Source: an uncultured Coriobacteriaceae bacterium
Lineage (GTDB): Bacteria > Actinomycetota > Coriobacteriia > Coriobacteriales > UMGS124
Assembly: GCA_900539345.1 (NCBI GenBank)
Contig: UQBS01000027.1
Coordinates: forward strand, 1 to 37,687
Length of the DNA: 37,687 nt
Reading direction: 5' to 3'
Notes under the pieces: generated by a model
Database searches by the model: none
Seen by the model: only the letters and a program-made list of their open reading frames with translations
What the model was told of the DNA's origin: nothing
Position numbers and translations under genes: made by a program
Shown here: piece after piece, positions 1 through 7,260 of the stretch
How positions within the stretch are numbered: the stretch's first letter is position 1
How the letters are laid out: each line of letters begins with the position of its first letter

Positions 1-1404
1 GCCCGTCTGGGGATCCTGCCCGGCCATGCCGGAAAACGACCCCTCGAACAAATCGTGCAGCACGCGAGGCGTGACCTTTTTCAGCACGACGGTGTTGGAG
101 AAGGGGAACGTCGCCACGAGGTTGCCCATCGAAACCATGCCGCGGGCGAACGCCTCGCGAATGCCACCGCCGTTCTCCACAGCGACAACCGGCATACTCT
201 CCAGCCCCTCACCTTCGAGGTAGGCACCTGCTGCCGCGCGAAACGCGTCGCACACGACATCACCCAGGTTCGTCTCCACCGCGCGCGTGGGAGCGGAGAT
301 GGCACTCTCGGAGAGCCATCCGGCCCAAAGCGTGGTAGGCGTATCGAAGAGCGTCTGCGCCATGAGCGCGTCTTGCTCGGCGCTGACCTCGGCAAGAACC
401 TCGGTCACCTCGGGGGCAGGATCCGTGGCCTGCGCCACGGTCTCGGGGTCGAGCAGCTCCTCGATGGCGGAGACCGAACCGTCGGCATCAAACGCAAGCG
501 TCAACTTGCCGACGTTTGCCAGATTGCAGCCCGTCTGCGCAACAAGCACGCCGTTGACCTCGATGTTCTCAACCGTGTGGCTGTGGCCGTCCACGATGGC
601 GCAGAGCTTGGCAGCCTCTTCGGGCTCAAGCTCGGCGGCCAGGTCCACAGCACGGCACGATACGGGGCCGTCGCCCAGGTGGCACAGGGCCACAATGGCG
701 TCAACCCCCTGCGCGGCAAGATCGGCAATGCAGCACCGGGCCGTCTCGACCTCGTCTTCAAACTGCAGGCCCTCCACATTTGCCGGGGAGGTGCTGTGGC
801 TGGTAGAAGCGGTGGTGATGCCGAAGACGCCGATGTGACGACCGCCGCACTCCAGCACCGCAGTTGCGCCGTCGCCGCATGCGCCCACGCCCACCAGCAG
901 CGCGTCACCTGAGTCCTTGCGCACAACATTGGCGCTCAGCATCGGAAACTCGGCCGCCTCGGCATTTGTGAGCAGCACTTCCTGGCCGAAGTCGAACTCA
1001 TGGTTGCCCAGGCACATAGCGTCGTAGCCTGCGGCGTTCATGAGCTCGATGGCAGAGGCGCCCTTGGAAAGCGACACGACCGGCATGCCCTGCGTCACAT
1101 CGCCTGCATCAACCAGCAGGCTGTTGGGGGTGGAGGCGTGCAGGGCCGCCACGTAGTCGATGCCAACGGCTGAAGAACCGTCCCCCTGCAGGTGGCCGTG
1201 GACGTCGTTCGTGTGGTAGATGACGACCTGGTCGGCGCGGGCGCTCTCACCAGCGAGCACCTGGCCCCGCCCCAGCGGCGCCACGCCAGACGCGGCCGCC
1301 AGCGCCGCCGCCCCACACGCACCCGCGACCACAGCGCGGCGCGTGGGACGAGACAGAGTGGCACCAATTGCAGGGATAACATCGAGGAAGCGGTTATCAG
1401 TCAC
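1..1404 (-). CDS. Secreted 5'-nucleotidase / UshA-type metallophosphoesterase, 3'-truncated by window edge
   Basis: Reading leftward from a GTG at 1404 the frame stays open to base 1 (468 codons, no stop), so the C-terminus lies outside the window. The start is supported by AAGGAG about 12 bases upstream. The N-terminus has a twin-arginine stretch (RPTRRAVVAG) and an Ala-rich hydrophobic run, suggesting Tat export. Family motifs appear in order: HTNDVHGHL (about residue 55), DAGD, GNHEFDFG, DGHSHT, then in the second domain NLGDVVCDAF and NGGGIREAF. These are the metal ligands of the metallophosphoesterase domain and the start of the 5'-nucleotidase C-terminal domain. It should hydrolyse extracellular nucleotides or UDP-sugars for nucleoside and phosphate scavenging. 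Exact substrate is not visible. It is divergent from the operon starting at 1727. Confidence 0.9.
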   Translation of the reverse strand, partial: MTDNRFLDVIPAIGATLSRPTRRAVVAGACGAAALAAASGVAPLGRGQVLAGESARADQVVIYHTNDVHGHLQGDGSSAVGIDYVAALHASTPNSLLVDAGDVTQGMPVVSLSKGASAIELMNAAGYDAMCLGNHEFDFGQEVLLTNAEAAEFPMLSANVVRKDSGDALLVGVGACGDGATAVLECGGRHIGVFGITTASTSHSTSPANVEGLQFEDEVETARCCIADLAAQGVDAIVALCHLGDGPVSCRAVDLAAELEPEEAAKLCAIVDGHSHTVENIEVNGVLVAQTGCNLANVGKLTLAFDADGSVSAIEELLDPETVAQATDPAPEVTEVLAEVSAEQDALMAQTLFDTPTTLWAGWLSESAISAPTRAVETNLGDVVCDAFRAAAGAYLEGEGLESMPVVAVENGGGIREAFARGMVSMGNLVATFPFSNTVVLKKVTPRVLHDLFEGSFSGMAGQDPQTG

Positions 1405-1726
1405 GGCGGCTCAGCTCCTTCAGTTTGCGCGCCCAGCAAAGCCAGAAAACCAGCCAAGCGCATCGCGTGTTGGCAGCATGGTAACAAGTCTTGGCTGCCA
1501 CAGACATCAAAAGAAGGTGCGAGAAACGTAAACGGTTTGTCCGCAATCGAAACGTGAAACCCTCATCCCGTGCACCCCTCGCGTCTCTCGTGCACCCCCC
1601 CCACGCACCTCACGTGCACCAAAGTCGCACCTTTTTGGCAACTCGTCGGCAAGGCGGCTGCGGGCGATACTGACCTCGTCAAATGCGCGGGACAAAGAAA
1701 ACCGCGCCAACGAGAAAGGACATCGC
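1405..1726. other. Intergenic region with tandem GCACC boxes
   Basis: About 320 bases without a gene, between the divergent nucleotidase and the 1727 gene. On the + strand, (T/C)GCACC units begin at 1571, 1591, 1604, 1615 and 1626, the last three 11 bases apart. Promoter A lies at its right end. No clear promoter for the leftward nucleotidase gene was found. Confidence 0.5.
1614..1671 (+). promoter_or_regulatory. Promoter A: composite element shared with promoter B
   Basis: Two GCACC boxes (1616-1620 and 1627-1631) are 11 bases apart. TCGTCGG follows at 1643-1649, then 16 bases, then GATACT (1666-1671) as a -10-like hexamer. The same elements with identical spacing occur at 4009-4066; from TCGCACC through TCGTCGG the two copies match at 21 of 25 bases. 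There is no TTGACA-like -35, which suggests an activator or an alternative sigma factor. The start codon of the first gene is 55 bases downstream. Confidence 0.6.
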
Positions 1727-2305
1727 ATGAGCTACCTCGACGAACTTGGACACATCTTCTCTGGCGTGGAGAACAGCCGCGACGACGAGGCTGGCGCTGA
1801 GACCCCCCTCGAGTGTGCCCGCCGCCAGATCGACGCCGTGCGCACCCCCTACTGCGAGGGTCCGGAAGGCACCTTCCGCACCTGCGGCAACCGTCATGGC
1901 TGCGGTTTCGCCGAGGCGATGGCAGTCGTCAACCCCGCCACGGGCCTGGCGACCGTCGATATCGCAATGAACCAGCGCATCTCGCCCGAGCTCATGAAGG
2001 TGACAAAGAAGCTCTTCCGCCGCCTTAACGCGAGCTTCATCGTGGCCGGCCTCATGGTGGATGACGAGGGTTGGCTGCACTTCCGCCCCGAGGAGCCCGT
2101 CGACCTTGCCCACGGTGGCGACCTGGCCGACTGCCTGGGCAAGGGTCTCTCCACCGTGCACGCCTATGCCAACGTCGCCTGCCAGCTTGAGGCAGGCCGC
2201 GACCCCTGGGACATTCTGCACGCCGACAAAGAGGACGACGACTCGAGCAGCGATTCGAGCGACGATTTCCTCGCCACGCTGCGCCGCCTCATGGACAACG
2301 ACTAA
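1727..2305 (+). CDS. Small acidic protein of unknown function, first gene of the AAA+ operon
   Basis: 192 aa, start ATG at 1727 with GAGAAAGGA upstream. No family is recognised with certainty. The central part (about residues 55-150) has alternating strands and helices that vaguely recall the YbjN / type III chaperone-like fold, with ILE/VAL-rich strands around VAGLMVDDEG; this is only an impression. Cys residues occur near 44, 53 and 60. The C-terminus is a run of Asp and Ser (about 165-180) followed by a short amphipathic helix ending LRRLMDND. No signal peptide or membrane segment, so cytosolic. It could be an adaptor or substrate-binding partner of the ATPase encoded two genes downstream. 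Confidence 0.75.
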   Translation: MSYLDELGHIFSGVENSRDDEAGAETPLECARRQIDAVRTPYCEGPEGTFRTCGNRHGCGFAEAMAVVNPATGLATVDIAMNQRISPELMKVTKKLFRRLNASFIVAGLMVDDEGWLHFRPEEPVDLAHGGDLADCLGKGLSTVHAYANVACQLEAGRDPWDILHADKEDDDSSSDSSDDFLATLRRLMDND

Positions 2306-2315
2306 CGCACCCTAC

Positions 2316-2332
2316 GAAACCGTAACGGTTTC
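2316..2332 (+). other. Perfect inverted repeat between genes 1 and 2 of the AAA+ operon
   Basis: GAAACCG (2316-2322), loop TAA, CGGTTTC (2326-2332). It sits 10 bases after the stop of the first gene and is followed by a C/A-rich unstructured leader to the AGGAGG ribosome-binding site of the next gene. A related but imperfect sequence (GAAACGTAAACGGTTTG) lies at 1523-1539 in the leader region before promoter A. Could be an operator or mRNA hairpin; no T-run, so not a classic terminator. Confidence 0.4.
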
Positions 2333-2385
2333 ATCTGTCACCACCCATCAACACACAACACAACCAACCCCACAGGAGGCACACC

Positions 2386-2808
2386 ATGCTTATCAACGCT
2401 GAGAAGAACGAGACCGGCCTCGTCGGCAAGGAGATCGCCGGAGCGACCTGGCGCGCCGCGGACGGCGACAGCGTCTACGCCATCTTCCGCCTGCAGCACC
2501 TGAGCTGCGGCGTCACCATCGAGAAGGGCTCCCAAACCCCTTACCTGCGCTTCACCCCGAGCGTGCAGATCCCCCGCGAGGCACGCCGCGGATTCGAGCG
2601 CTTCCAGTTCGAGTGCGACGACGAGGAGATGATCGACCTCTCCTTCGACCCCAAGGACGGCGAGGTCGTCTTGCGCCGCGACATCCGCGACTACGAGCCC
2701 CAGACCATCGAGCGCACCCTGATGCCCGAACTCACCTGGTTTGACGAGCACTTCTATCCCCTCGTCATCGACTACGTCGCAAGCGTGTATTCCAAGAAGG
2801 AGGCCTAA
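2386..2808 (+). CDS. Small acidic protein of unknown function, second gene of the AAA+ operon
   Basis: 140 aa, start ATG at 2386 with a strong AGGAGG eight bases before it. Predominantly beta with charged loops (FRLQHLSCGVTIE, LRFTPSVQIP), then an acidic segment with CDDEEMIDLSF and a C-terminal helix beginning near LTWFDEHFYP. No signal peptide, membrane helix or known catalytic motif. Its stop is 5 bases before the ATPase start, so the two are translationally close and probably made together. A plausible role is cofactor or substrate adaptor of the ATPase, inferred from gene order only. Confidence 0.75.
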   Translation: MLINAEKNETGLVGKEIAGATWRAADGDSVYAIFRLQHLSCGVTIEKGSQTPYLRFTPSVQIPREARRGFERFQFECDDEEMIDLSFDPKDGEVVLRRDIRDYEPQTIERTLMPELTWFDEHFYPLVIDYVASVYSKKEA

Positions 2809-2813
2809 CGACC

Positions 2814-3998
2814 ATGGCGACGCGTGCTGCTCAATACTTCGCCGGCATGTTCGACGTGGGCGCCGAGCCCGACTGGGAACGCGTCGCCAAATCCGTCGAT
2901 CTGCTGGCTGCAAACGACGTGCGCATCGAGTGCCTCTCGGCCGTGGCGGGCGAAGGAGGAAAGATGCGCGTGCCCTTCTTCGCCCGCTCGGGACGCCTGC
3001 GCGAACATCTCGATGGATCCGCCGACCCACGCGGGCTCATCGAGGCAATGTGCCCCTTCAAGCTCGACTCGTACAAGCGACTTGACCCCAAGACCGCAGG
3101 CACCTTCGCCCTCAAAGCGATGGTGAAGCTCTCGAACGACAACCGCGACACGGGCATCACCAAGCCCTCCGACCTCAAGCCGCGCCCCAAGCCCTCCGCC
3201 AACCCCGACGACGCGTTCAAGGGGCTGATCGGCCTCAACACGCAGCGCGACATGCTCCGCAAGGTGAGCGCCCTGGTGGCAAAGCACGGCCGTGACTCGG
3301 TGGAATGCCTGCACATGGCGTTCACGGGAGCCCCCGGCACCGGCAAGACCGAGCTCGCCCACCGACTTCTCGCCCACCTCGACGCGCTCGGCGTCACCGA
3401 CGGCACGGGCACCTTCGTGAAGGCGACGGCGGCCGACCTCGAGGCTCCCTACCTGGGCCAGACGCCCGGCAGGACGCGCGCCGTGGTGGAGCGCGCCGTG
3501 GGCGGGGTCCTCTTCATCGACGAGGCGTACTCGCTGCTGTCGGGCGGCGACTACGGCCAGGAGGCCATCGACACGCTCGTGGAGATGCTCGAGGCCGAGC
3601 GCGACAAGCTCGTGTGCATCATCGCCGGCTACCCCGAAGACATCGAGCAGCTCTTCCAGCGCAACTCCGGCCTGCGCGACCGCTTTGGCCTGCGCGTCAC
3701 GTTCAACGACTACACGACTGCCGAGCTCACGCAGGTCTTCGACCTCTTCGCGCGCCACCACGGGTTCGCCGTGGACCCCGACGCCCATGCCGAGCTCGTG
3801 CGCTGCCTGGAGGGCCTGCGCAACAAGCGCGACTTCGCCAACGCCCGCACCGCCCGCCGCCTCTTCGACCGCGCCGCCATGGAGTGCGCCGTGCGCTGCG
3901 ACCGCCCCCTCATCGAGGCTTGCGACCTGCGCGCGGCCTACAAGCAGCCCGACCTGGGCGGCGCCGATGGGCAGCGCACCGTGGGCTTCGCAGGATAA
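2814..3998 (+). CDS. AAA+ ATPase, CbxX/CfqX (SpoVK / EccA-like) family
   Basis: 394 aa. Residues 1 to about 135 form an unassigned N-terminal domain ending in a Pro/Lys-rich linker. The AAA+ module follows: GLIGLNTQRDMLRKV opening, Walker A GAPGTGKTEL (about 171-180), pore-loop-like YLGQTPGRT, Walker B VLFIDEAYSL (about 232-241), and arginine-finger region RNSGLRDRF (about 283-291), then a helical lid. This is the CbxX/CfqX type, whose members include Rubisco activase CbbX, sporulation SpoVK and type VII secretion EccA. These proteins remodel a partner complex by threading or pulling. Cytosolic. Start ATG lies 5 bases after the previous stop, with AAGAAGGAGG just upstream. No Rubisco or WXG100 gene is nearby, so the client is unknown; the membrane protein and lipoprotein that follow are the best candidates. 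Confidence 0.9.
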   Translation: MATRAAQYFAGMFDVGAEPDWERVAKSVDLLAANDVRIECLSAVAGEGGKMRVPFFARSGRLREHLDGSADPRGLIEAMCPFKLDSYKRLDPKTAGTFALKAMVKLSNDNRDTGITKPSDLKPRPKPSANPDDAFKGLIGLNTQRDMLRKVSALVAKHGRDSVECLHMAFTGAPGTGKTELAHRLLAHLDALGVTDGTGTFVKATAADLEAPYLGQTPGRTRAVVERAVGGVLFIDEAYSLLSGGDYGQEAIDTLVEMLEAERDKLVCIIAGYPEDIEQLFQRNSGLRDRFGLRVTFNDYTTAELTQVFDLFARHHGFAVDPDAHAELVRCLEGLRNKRDFANARTARRLFDRAAMECAVRCDRPLIEACDLRAAYKQPDLGGADGQRTVGFAG

Positions 3999-4008
3999 GC
4001 CAGGCAAG

Positions 4009-4066
4009 GCGCACCGAACTCGCACCATTTCGGCGTCTCGTCGGGCGCCGCGCACGGGTCCATAGT
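4009..4066 (+). promoter_or_regulatory. Promoter B: second copy of the composite element
   Basis: GCACC boxes at 4011-4015 and 4022-4026 (11 bases apart), TCGTCGG at 4038-4044, 16 bases, then CATAGT (4061-4066). Order and spacing are the same as at 1614-1671. It begins 11 bases after the AAA+ ATPase stop and drives the membrane-protein gene starting at 4116. Confidence 0.6.
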
Positions 4067-4115
4067 GGCCTTGTCCAACGCGCCTGGGGGCGCACGATAC
4101 GAAAAGAGAGCGCAT

Positions 4116-4814
4116 ATGAGCAACGACATCCCCCGCAAGGTCATGCAGACCATCCATCGCGACGCCCACCATCCCTGGATGGTGATCGGCCTCGTCATCC
4201 TCGTGGCCACCGAGGCCGCCGACTTCGTGCTGAGCTACACCGCCTGCGAGCTGCTGCTTGGTGGCAACCTCACGGGCGCCGGCCTCACGACCGCCGCCGA
4301 ACGCGCCCAGGGCCTGACCGCCGGCATTGAGGCGCTCGTGGTGGCCGCCATCGCCTCGGCCCTCATCCTCGTCATCCCGATGATCGCAGGCCGCAAGAAC
4401 AGCAAGGCGATACTCGTCCTGCCCGCGGGACTGGCCTTGACCGTGGCGGCCATCCGCCTCTACGGCCAGCTCGCGGCCTCGGCCGGCGGCAATACGGCAG
4501 GCACAGGCATCGCCGCGGAGGCAATGGCGGGCTCAGCCACTGGCCAGATGGAGACCGCCGCACTGTTTGCCCTGCTCACGCTCGTATGCATGGTGTCCAC
4601 CATTGCCCTCTCCTACATCTTGTCCCGTGAGATGCGCCGTTCCGCAGCCATCGAGAAGGAGGCGAAGCAGGCCTACGAGTACGACCTGCAGATAGCGCGC
4701 GCCAAGCTCGCCTCGACCCAGGCCGGCGAGAGGCTCAAGAGTGGCGAGGCCATCATCGACGCCGCGCTCCTCAAGGCGAAGGCCGAGATCGACGCACTCA
4801 CCAACCGCTGGTAA
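4116..4814 (+). CDS. Four-helix membrane protein with C-terminal coiled coil
   Basis: 232 aa. ATG at 4116 is chosen over the in-frame ATG at 4065 because 4065 lies inside promoter B and 4116 has a purine-rich AAAAGAGAG before it. Hydrophobic segments lie near residues 18-38, 66-88, 95-116 and 144-170, the last ending in LSYILSREMRR. The remaining 60 residues are Ala/Lys/Glu-rich and predicted as a cytosolic coiled coil. An Ala/Gly-rich loop connects helices 3 and 4. No transporter motif is seen. The layout suits an inner anchor linking the cytosolic ATPase to the exported lipoprotein of the next gene; this is inferred from architecture and neighbourhood. Confidence 0.8.
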   Translation: MSNDIPRKVMQTIHRDAHHPWMVIGLVILVATEAADFVLSYTACELLLGGNLTGAGLTTAAERAQGLTAGIEALVVAAIASALILVIPMIAGRKNSKAILVLPAGLALTVAAIRLYGQLAASAGGNTAGTGIAAEAMAGSATGQMETAALFALLTLVCMVSTIALSYILSREMRRSAAIEKEAKQAYEYDLQIARAKLASTQAGERLKSGEAIIDAALLKAKAEIDALTNRW

Positions 4815-4838
4815 ACGACCTGAAGAAAGGAGCCCGTC

Positions 4839-6122
4839 ATGATGAAGGGCCTTGATTGTCACCGCTGGTTCGCGGGACCCGCCAAGGTCGCCCTGTGCGC
4901 CTTGTGCGCCGCCCTTGCCCTGTTTGCCAGCGGTTGTTCTGGCGAGGACACAACGCCGTCCTCGGTCGCCATTGTGGCCAGCAACGTGTCCAACCAGGAG
5001 GTATACCCCTACGAGCTGCTGGACGACGCGCTCACCGAGGCAGCCTCGACCGGAGGCTGGGTCGACGTCCTCATCGCCGACGGCCACCCGCGCACCGTGC
5101 TCGAGGGCGGCGTCCAGTCTGCCGCAGCCTCTTCCACGGCGGCCCAGGTGCGCGCCACGCAGGCGCAGGCCATCGCCGAGGCGTTTGTCAGCGAAGCCGC
5201 GGGCGCTCAAGCACAGTGCGCCGAAACCGACGTCTTGGGCGGGCTGAGCGCCGCCGCCGCGTCGCTCGCCCAGGCACCCGGCTCGCACACCGTGCACCTC
5301 TTCTCAAGCCTTCTGTCTACCGCAGGCGTGGTGAACCTCGCTGAACATCCCGAGTGGGTAAGCGCCCCTGCGGGCAGCGACATCACGAGCAAGGAGCTTC
5401 ATGCCCGCGTGGTCGAGCAGCTCAAGCCGCTGCTCCCCGACATGTCGTGCGTCTCGAAGGTCGTCATCTACGGCGCAGGCGTCACGGCCGGCGACCAAGC
5501 CGCCCCCAACACCGCCCAGACAAACGACCTCAAGGATCTTTGGAGCCAGATCTTGCTCGCCTGCGGCGTGGGCGAGGTGCAGTACGTGACAGCGCCCCTT
5601 TCGGGCAAAGAAACCGAAGGCGCGTACCCCGTGTCAACAGTGGAGCTGCCCCAAGTCACGGTCGACGTCGAGATTCCGCAGGCCCCCGAGTCCGAACCTG
5701 ATCCCGAGCCGGAGCCGGAACCCGCGGCAGAGCCCGTCGCCATCGTCAATTTTGACGACACGACCGTTCCCTTCGTGCCTGACACGGCCGAGCTGGCAGA
5801 CCCCGACGCCGCTCGCCAAGCTGTGGCCGAGCTCGCTTCCACGATGGCCAACTATCCCACCTCAACAGTCACGCTCGTGGGAAGCACCGCCGGGTGCCCT
5901 TGGCGTGAGGACCACGGCGTGTCACTGGGGCTCGAGCGCGCCCAGGCCGTGGCAAAGATGCTCACCGACGCCGGCGTCAGCGCCGAGCGCATCACCGTCA
6001 TCGGCTTGGGAGACCAGTCGAACGACCTGGTCAAGCATGTGCCCGACATCCTGGCCGACGGCACGCAGGACAAGGATGCAGCCCAGCAAAACCGCCGGGT
6101 CGTCGCAATCGTCAGCCAGTAA
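4839..6122 (+). CDS. Lipoprotein with OmpA-like C-terminal domain
   Basis: 427 aa, ATG at 4839 after AAAGGAG. Signal peptide with lipobox FASGC (Cys33). Residues about 40-285 form a domain with a possible von Willebrand A-like pattern (SVAIVASNVSN, later DVLGGLSAAAASL, then VVIYGAGVTAGDQ); this reading is tentative. A Pro/Glu repeat linker (about 285-303) leads to an OmpA/MotB-like domain: FVPDTAEL, SLGLERAQAVAKML, ITVIGLGDQ, ending NRRVVAIV. The Arg of the usual LSxxRA motif is present, but the HTD motif that supplies the Asp ligand for diaminopimelate peptidoglycan reads STA here. So wall binding is possible but not of the standard kind. It is anchored outside the membrane and follows the membrane protein by 24 bases. 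Confidence 0.85.
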   Translation: MMKGLDCHRWFAGPAKVALCALCAALALFASGCSGEDTTPSSVAIVASNVSNQEVYPYELLDDALTEAASTGGWVDVLIADGHPRTVLEGGVQSAAASSTAAQVRATQAQAIAEAFVSEAAGAQAQCAETDVLGGLSAAAASLAQAPGSHTVHLFSSLLSTAGVVNLAEHPEWVSAPAGSDITSKELHARVVEQLKPLLPDMSCVSKVVIYGAGVTAGDQAAPNTAQTNDLKDLWSQILLACGVGEVQYVTAPLSGKETEGAYPVSTVELPQVTVDVEIPQAPESEPDPEPEPEPAAEPVAIVNFDDTTVPFVPDTAELADPDAARQAVAELASTMANYPTSTVTLVGSTAGCPWREDHGVSLGLERAQAVAKMLTDAGVSAERITVIGLGDQSNDLVKHVPDILADGTQDKDAAQQNRRVVAIVSQ

Positions 6123-6146
6123 GGCACCCACACGAGGAGGTCAACT

Positions 6147-6464
6147 ATGAAAAGGCGCTACACCGTGTGCACGTTCACCGACGGCGTCACCAAGGTTCTC
6201 GAGGAGGCGCGCGACCACGCCAAGAACCACAACGGACGCCTTACCGACAACGAGGCCAGCGCCTACAAGGCACGCCTGGATGCCGCCGCCCACATGGACA
6301 AGGAGGTCCTGCGCAAGGCATTGGCCAAGGAGATCTATGGCGACGAGGAAGCGGCCGTGGAGTGCGAGGCAAGCATCCGCCAGCTTGAGGAGTCGCGCGA
6401 GCAGTGCCTGGCCCGACTCAAGCGCCTGCGCGAGAAGGAATTGGAGGTCGATTTGGATGACTAG
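6147..6464 (+). CDS. Small charged helical protein of unknown function
   Basis: 105 aa, ATG at 6147 after GAGGAGG. Almost entirely helical and highly charged, with a heptad-like C-terminal half (residues about 70-100: SIRQLEESREQCLARLKRL), so probably a cytosolic coiled-coil protein. Its last codons overlap the next gene's start (ATG at 6457 inside GGATGACTAG), which indicates translational coupling. No recognisable family. Likely a structural or adaptor subunit of the same system. Confidence 0.75.
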   Translation: MKRRYTVCTFTDGVTKVLEEARDHAKNHNGRLTDNEASAYKARLDAAAHMDKEVLRKALAKEIYGDEEAAVECEASIRQLEESREQCLARLKRLREKELEVDLDD

Positions 6465-7029
6465 CGCAATGGGGACCATCAAAGACCGCCAGAAGGTAAA
6501 GCCGCGCGGCAAGCTGGCGGCGCGTATCGCAGGCTTCTTCGACCGCCGCAAGGAGGGCAGCATCTCCGTTCACGACGGTGTGGCCACGAGCCAGTACCTG
6601 GCAGGCATCGAGTCACAGCGCAAAGGCCGCGTCGCCGAGGCGCTCCACGAGGCTGCGCAGATGTTCAGCGACGCCCGTGCCTGCACCGACGAGGCGCTCG
6701 GCACCTATGCGCTCAAGCTCGCCGACGCCCGCACGAGCAGGGACGCTCTGTATCTGTGCGAGCAGATCCGTGCAAAGGTGGGCTCCTCGGTAGACGAGGC
6801 CCTCTCGGCAAGCGAGCACGCGCAGACGCTGGCCTTGGTGGAGCAGCAGTGCCTCGACATCGTCTCGGCCACCTACCTGCGCGCCGCCCACCTCGACGCG
6901 ACGGCGTCGGCGACCGCGACCTGCGCCGTGAGCAAGGCGGCCGAGGAGCTCGCGGCACAGGCCGTGGCGCTGCGTGCCGACTACGAGAAGACCTTTTCGC
7001 GCCACCTGCACCTCAACGACCACCCGTGA
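6457..7029 (+). CDS. Helical cytosolic protein of unknown function, last gene of the AAA+ system
   Basis: 190 aa. ATG at 6457 overlaps the previous stop by 8 bases; an in-frame ATG at 6469 is an alternative. The N-terminus is basic (KDRQKVKPRGKLAARIAGFF), possibly membrane- or nucleic-acid-associating. The rest is Ala-rich helix with long heptad stretches (about residues 45-175), consistent with a helical bundle or coiled coil. No signal peptide. Same strand and tight spacing mark it as the end of the transcription unit from promoter B. The next gene is convergent, with a hairpin in between. Confidence 0.75.
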   Translation: MTSAMGTIKDRQKVKPRGKLAARIAGFFDRRKEGSISVHDGVATSQYLAGIESQRKGRVAEALHEAAQMFSDARACTDEALGTYALKLADARTSRDALYLCEQIRAKVGSSVDEALSASEHAQTLALVEQQCLDIVSATYLRAAHLDATASATATCAVSKAAEELAAQAVALRADYEKTFSRHLHLNDHP

Positions 7030-7032
7030 GCA

Positions 7033-7095
7033 AGAGATGCAGGCACATGGTATGGACCGGCATCTCTCGTCAGCTCAAAAACACCCGTGAGGGTG
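7033..7095. repeat. Short inverted repeats downstream of the AAA+ system
   Basis: AGAGATGC (7033-7040) pairs with GCATCTCT (7060-7067). A second hairpin, CACCC / GGGTG with a GTGA loop, lies at 7082-7095. Near-identical 15-mers (CACATGGTATGGACC and CACATGGCATGGGCC) occur in this gap at about 7044 and 7105. Confidence 0.4.
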
Positions 7096-7169
7096 GGTCA
7101 CCGACACATGGCATGGGCCTGCGGCCTCCATCAGCGCGGGAACGTCCATGAGCACACACCGCAAGCAAG

Positions 7170-7209
7170 AAGGACCTCCACCTCACCGAATTGTGAGCTG
7201 GAGGTCCTT
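7170..7209. terminator. Long hairpin between convergent genes, probable bidirectional terminator
   Basis: AAGGACCTCCA (7170-7180) pairs with TGGAGGTCCTT (7199-7209), and CTCAC with GTGAG inside, leaving a C-C mismatch and a six-base loop. It lies between stops at 7029 (+) and 7261 (-). There is no long T-run on either side, so efficiency is uncertain. Confidence 0.6.
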
Positions 7210-7260
7210 GCCATAAAAATCGCCGGTAGATGGAATGAGCCCCACTAGGCGGCCCTGGCC

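Noticed and set aside
2814..7029. Type VII secretion system
   Set aside because: The ATPase is EccA-like, but no WXG100 substrate, FtsK-like EccC, EccB, EccD or mycosin is present.
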